Shown here piece after piece: positions 62,315-64,000 of a stretch of 64,000 bases of DNA (position 1 is its first letter; every line of letters begins with the position of its first letter). A model generated the notes under the pieces. That model made no database searches, was not told where the DNA came from, and was given only the letters and a program-made list of their open reading frames with translations. Origin of the DNA: Kluyvera intermedia (lineage in GTDB: Bacteria > Pseudomonadota > Gammaproteobacteria > Enterobacterales > Enterobacteriaceae); assembly GCF_034424175.1 (NCBI RefSeq), contig NZ_CP139986.1, positions 3,782,001 to 3,846,000 of the forward strand, given 5' to 3'. A program made the translations under genes and the position numbers.

Positions 62315-62388
62315 TTCTTCTGTCGTTTGACAGAAGAAGATATCTCTCAATTTTGTGCAATACGTCCCCTCTCCCTTGAGGGAGAGGG
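62315..62388. repeat. Two palindromes between hrpB and mrcB
   Basis: A perfect 10-bp hairpin TTCTTCTGTC/GACAGAAGAA (62315-62324 and 62329-62338) lies next to a second of 9 bp, CCCTCTCCC/GGGAGAGGG with a TTGA loop (62367-62388). The second resembles a small palindrome seen at many gene ends in enteric genomes. Neither has a good U-tract on the minus strand, so readthrough from hrpB to mrcB is possible. Confidence 0.6.
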
Positions 62389-62394
62389 AGAACA

Positions 62395-64000
62395 TCACGA
62401 ATACTTTTTCGTCCGCCGCGTCGGTGCTGTGTTCGCCGGATCGTCAGGCCAGACGTGTTTCGGGTAACGCCCTTTCATCTCTTTTTGCACCTCGCGGTAT
62501 GCCCCTTGCCAGAACGCGCTTAAATCACGCGTAATTTGTAATGGACGTTGCGCGGGTGAAAGCAGCTCCAGCACCAGCGCCACTCGCCCTTCGGCAATCG
62601 TCGGCGTGCTGGCTTCGCCAAACATCTCCTGCATCCGTACGGCTAATGCCGGAGGATTTTCATCATCGTAACGAATCGGTATTCGGCTTCCCGTCGGCAC
62701 AGTGTAATGAGTTGGCAGCGAACTCGCCAGACGTTGTCGTAATGACCAGGGCAAGCGTTCGAAAAGCGCCTGCTGAATATCCAGCGATTTCAGCCCACGC
62801 AGGGAGTGAACGCCGGTCATATGCGGCAGTAGCCATTCCTCAAGCGAATCCAGCAATGAGGCATCATCCACCGCAGGCCACGCCTCTTCCGGCAGCCAAC
62901 GCGCCGCACACCGTAAACGCAAGCGTAGCTGCCTGGCCTCGCTCGTCCAGTTAAGCACGTCCAACCCTTTCTCGCGAATTCCGGTCAGCATCGCCTGATG
63001 AAGTTCACTCTCAGACGGCTTTGCTAGTGGACGTACGCTCAGCGTTAATTGGCCAATCTGGCTACGGCGCAGCGCTTTGAGCGTGCCCTGGGCATCATCC
63101 CACTCGACGGTGTCAGATTGTTGAAGCAATGTTGGGCAGCGGGCGATTAATGCGTCGATGTCCAGCGCACAGGCCTGCAAAATCCGCGCATCCGGCGAGG
63201 CATTTCCTTGCAGCAGCAGCGGCGCTATCAGCCACTCGTGGCGATTTAACGCATCGTCGGCGTCGAGCATCGCCCCCATGCCGTTTGCCAACTGGTAGCG
63301 CCCTTCCTGCCCACGCTTGCGGGCGATTCTATCCGGGAATCCCTGTGCCAGCAGCGAGGGAATCGCCTCACTGTCCACCTGCCCTGCGAGGCGATTAAGC
63401 CTTTTGCACAGTTGCTGGCTGCGCTGTTGCCACTGACCCTGCGGGCGCGAAAATGCCTGGAGCAGATCATGGTTTGTTCCGCGCGGCGGCTCTTCGAGAA
63501 TCGCTGCCAACCGTGCCGCTGTAGCGACTTCATCATCGCTGTTTGCCGCCACCAGCATCGCCGCCAGACGTGGATCGTTCCCCAACGAAGCCATTTTCTG
63601 ACCTTTCGCCGTTAAACGTTCATCTTCCAGCGCATCAAGCTGCATCAACAAGCGACGCGCTGCCGCCAGGTTAATAGCAGGCGGGTTATCCAGCCAGCTC
63701 AACTGGACCGGATCGGTACATCCCCACTGCATCAACTCCAGCAGCAGCGAGGAGAGATCGCTTTGTAAGATTTCCGCATCGCTTTGCGCGCTCGCGCGCT
63801 CGGCCTGATCTTTTGCCAGCAAATGCACGCACACGCCGGGCTCCAGTCGCCCGGCGCGTCCGGCGCGCTGGGTCATTGAGGCCTGGCTTATCCGCTGGGT
63901 GAGTAAGCGCGTCAAACCGCTACGCACATCGAAACGGGCAACGCGCTCCTGAGCACTGTCGACCACCAGACGAATACCTTCAATGGTCAAACTGGTTTCG
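62395..64000 (-). CDS. hrpB: ATP-dependent RNA helicase HrpB (5' end outside window)
   Basis: DEAH-box RNA helicase of unknown cellular role, encoded next to mrcB as in E. coli. The frame is open through the window edge. About 534 residues are present, the C-terminal two thirds of roughly 810. The visible part begins ETSLTIEGIRLVVD, the helicase motif V region, and includes SQASMTQRAGRAGRLEPG (motif VI). The HA2 domain and the HrpB-specific C-terminus ending in TRRTKKYS follow. A TTG at 63990 is internal, not the start. The ATPase motifs I to III lie outside the window. Confidence 0.96.
   Translation of the reverse strand, partial: ETSLTIEGIRLVVDSAQERVARFDVRSGLTRLLTQRISQASMTQRAGRAGRLEPGVCVHLLAKDQAERASAQSDAEILQSDLSSLLLELMQWGCTDPVQLSWLDNPPAINLAAARRLLMQLDALEDERLTAKGQKMASLGNDPRLAAMLVAANSDDEVATAARLAAILEEPPRGTNHDLLQAFSRPQGQWQQRSQQLCKRLNRLAGQVDSEAIPSLLAQGFPDRIARKRGQEGRYQLANGMGAMLDADDALNRHEWLIAPLLLQGNASPDARILQACALDIDALIARCPTLLQQSDTVEWDDAQGTLKALRRSQIGQLTLSVRPLAKPSESELHQAMLTGIREKGLDVLNWTSEARQLRLRLRCAARWLPEEAWPAVDDASLLDSLEEWLLPHMTGVHSLRGLKSLDIQQALFERLPWSLRQRLASSLPTHYTVPTGSRIPIRYDDENPPALAVRMQEMFGEASTPTIAEGRVALVLELLSPAQRPLQITRDLSAFWQGAYREVQKEMKGRYPKHVWPDDPANTAPTRRTKKYS

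Overview
The window is a chromosomal stretch of an enteric gammaproteobacterium (Enterobacteriaceae). The evidence is gene order and protein sequence. From metI to hrpB the order is that of the 4-5 minute region of Escherichia coli and Salmonella, read in the opposite direction, and most proteins match the E. coli ones almost residue for residue in length and motifs. The precise genus cannot be fixed by eye. REP-type palindromes with GTAGCCCGGC arms, the GH19 chitinase next to ldcC and the BamA and FhuA loop sequences suggest a Citrobacter, Enterobacter or Kluyvera-like organism rather than E. coli itself. No rRNA, tRNA, CRISPR array, prophage or insertion sequence was seen.

Layout. 1-2560: end of the methionine ABC transporter (metI partial, metQ), then rcsF and trmO. 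2578-8558: proS, nlpE, arfB, yaeQ, yaeP-rof, tilS, yaeR. 8609-12623: lysine decarboxylase ldcC and a secreted modular GH19 chitinase. 12803-27456: the long minus-strand envelope and replication cluster uppS-cdsA-rseP-bamA-skp-lpxD-fabZ-lpxA-lpxB-rnhB-dnaE-accA, closed by a strong terminator at 12751-12780. 27693-32431: dxr, frr, pyrH, tsf, rpsB (isoprenoid start, ribosome recycling, UMP kinase, EF-Ts, S2). 32762-37644: map, glnD, dapD, yaeH on the plus strand. 37740-42149: cdaR, degP, dgt on the minus strand. 42233-46359: mtnN-btuF-yadS (plus), erpA and clcA (minus).

46578-51970 is the clearest accessory insert. It holds a minus-strand operon transketolase - PTS EIIA - EIIB - ascorbate-type EIIC and a divergent GntR/UTRA regulator, placed between clcA and hemL, which are neighbours in E. 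coli K-12. The gene set suggests uptake and phosphorylation of a sugar whose phosphate enters the pentose phosphate pathway through a dedicated transketolase. The substrate is not known from sequence. The window then continues with hemL, the ferric hydroxamate system fhuACDB (Fur box upstream of fhuA), mrcB (PBP1b) and the 3' part of hrpB.

Shared logic. Much of the window builds and guards the envelope: lipid A (lpxD, lpxA, lpxB, fabZ), phospholipid and undecaprenyl carriers (cdsA, uppS), outer membrane protein assembly (bamA, skp), stress sensing and proteolysis (rseP, degP with a clear sigma-E promoter, rcsF, nlpE) and peptidoglycan (mrcB). Dispersed palindromes mark many gene ends: four REP/BIME-like pairs, and an inverted pair of a different 57-66 bp repeat flanking frr. 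Comparisons with E. coli proteins are from memory, not from a database search.
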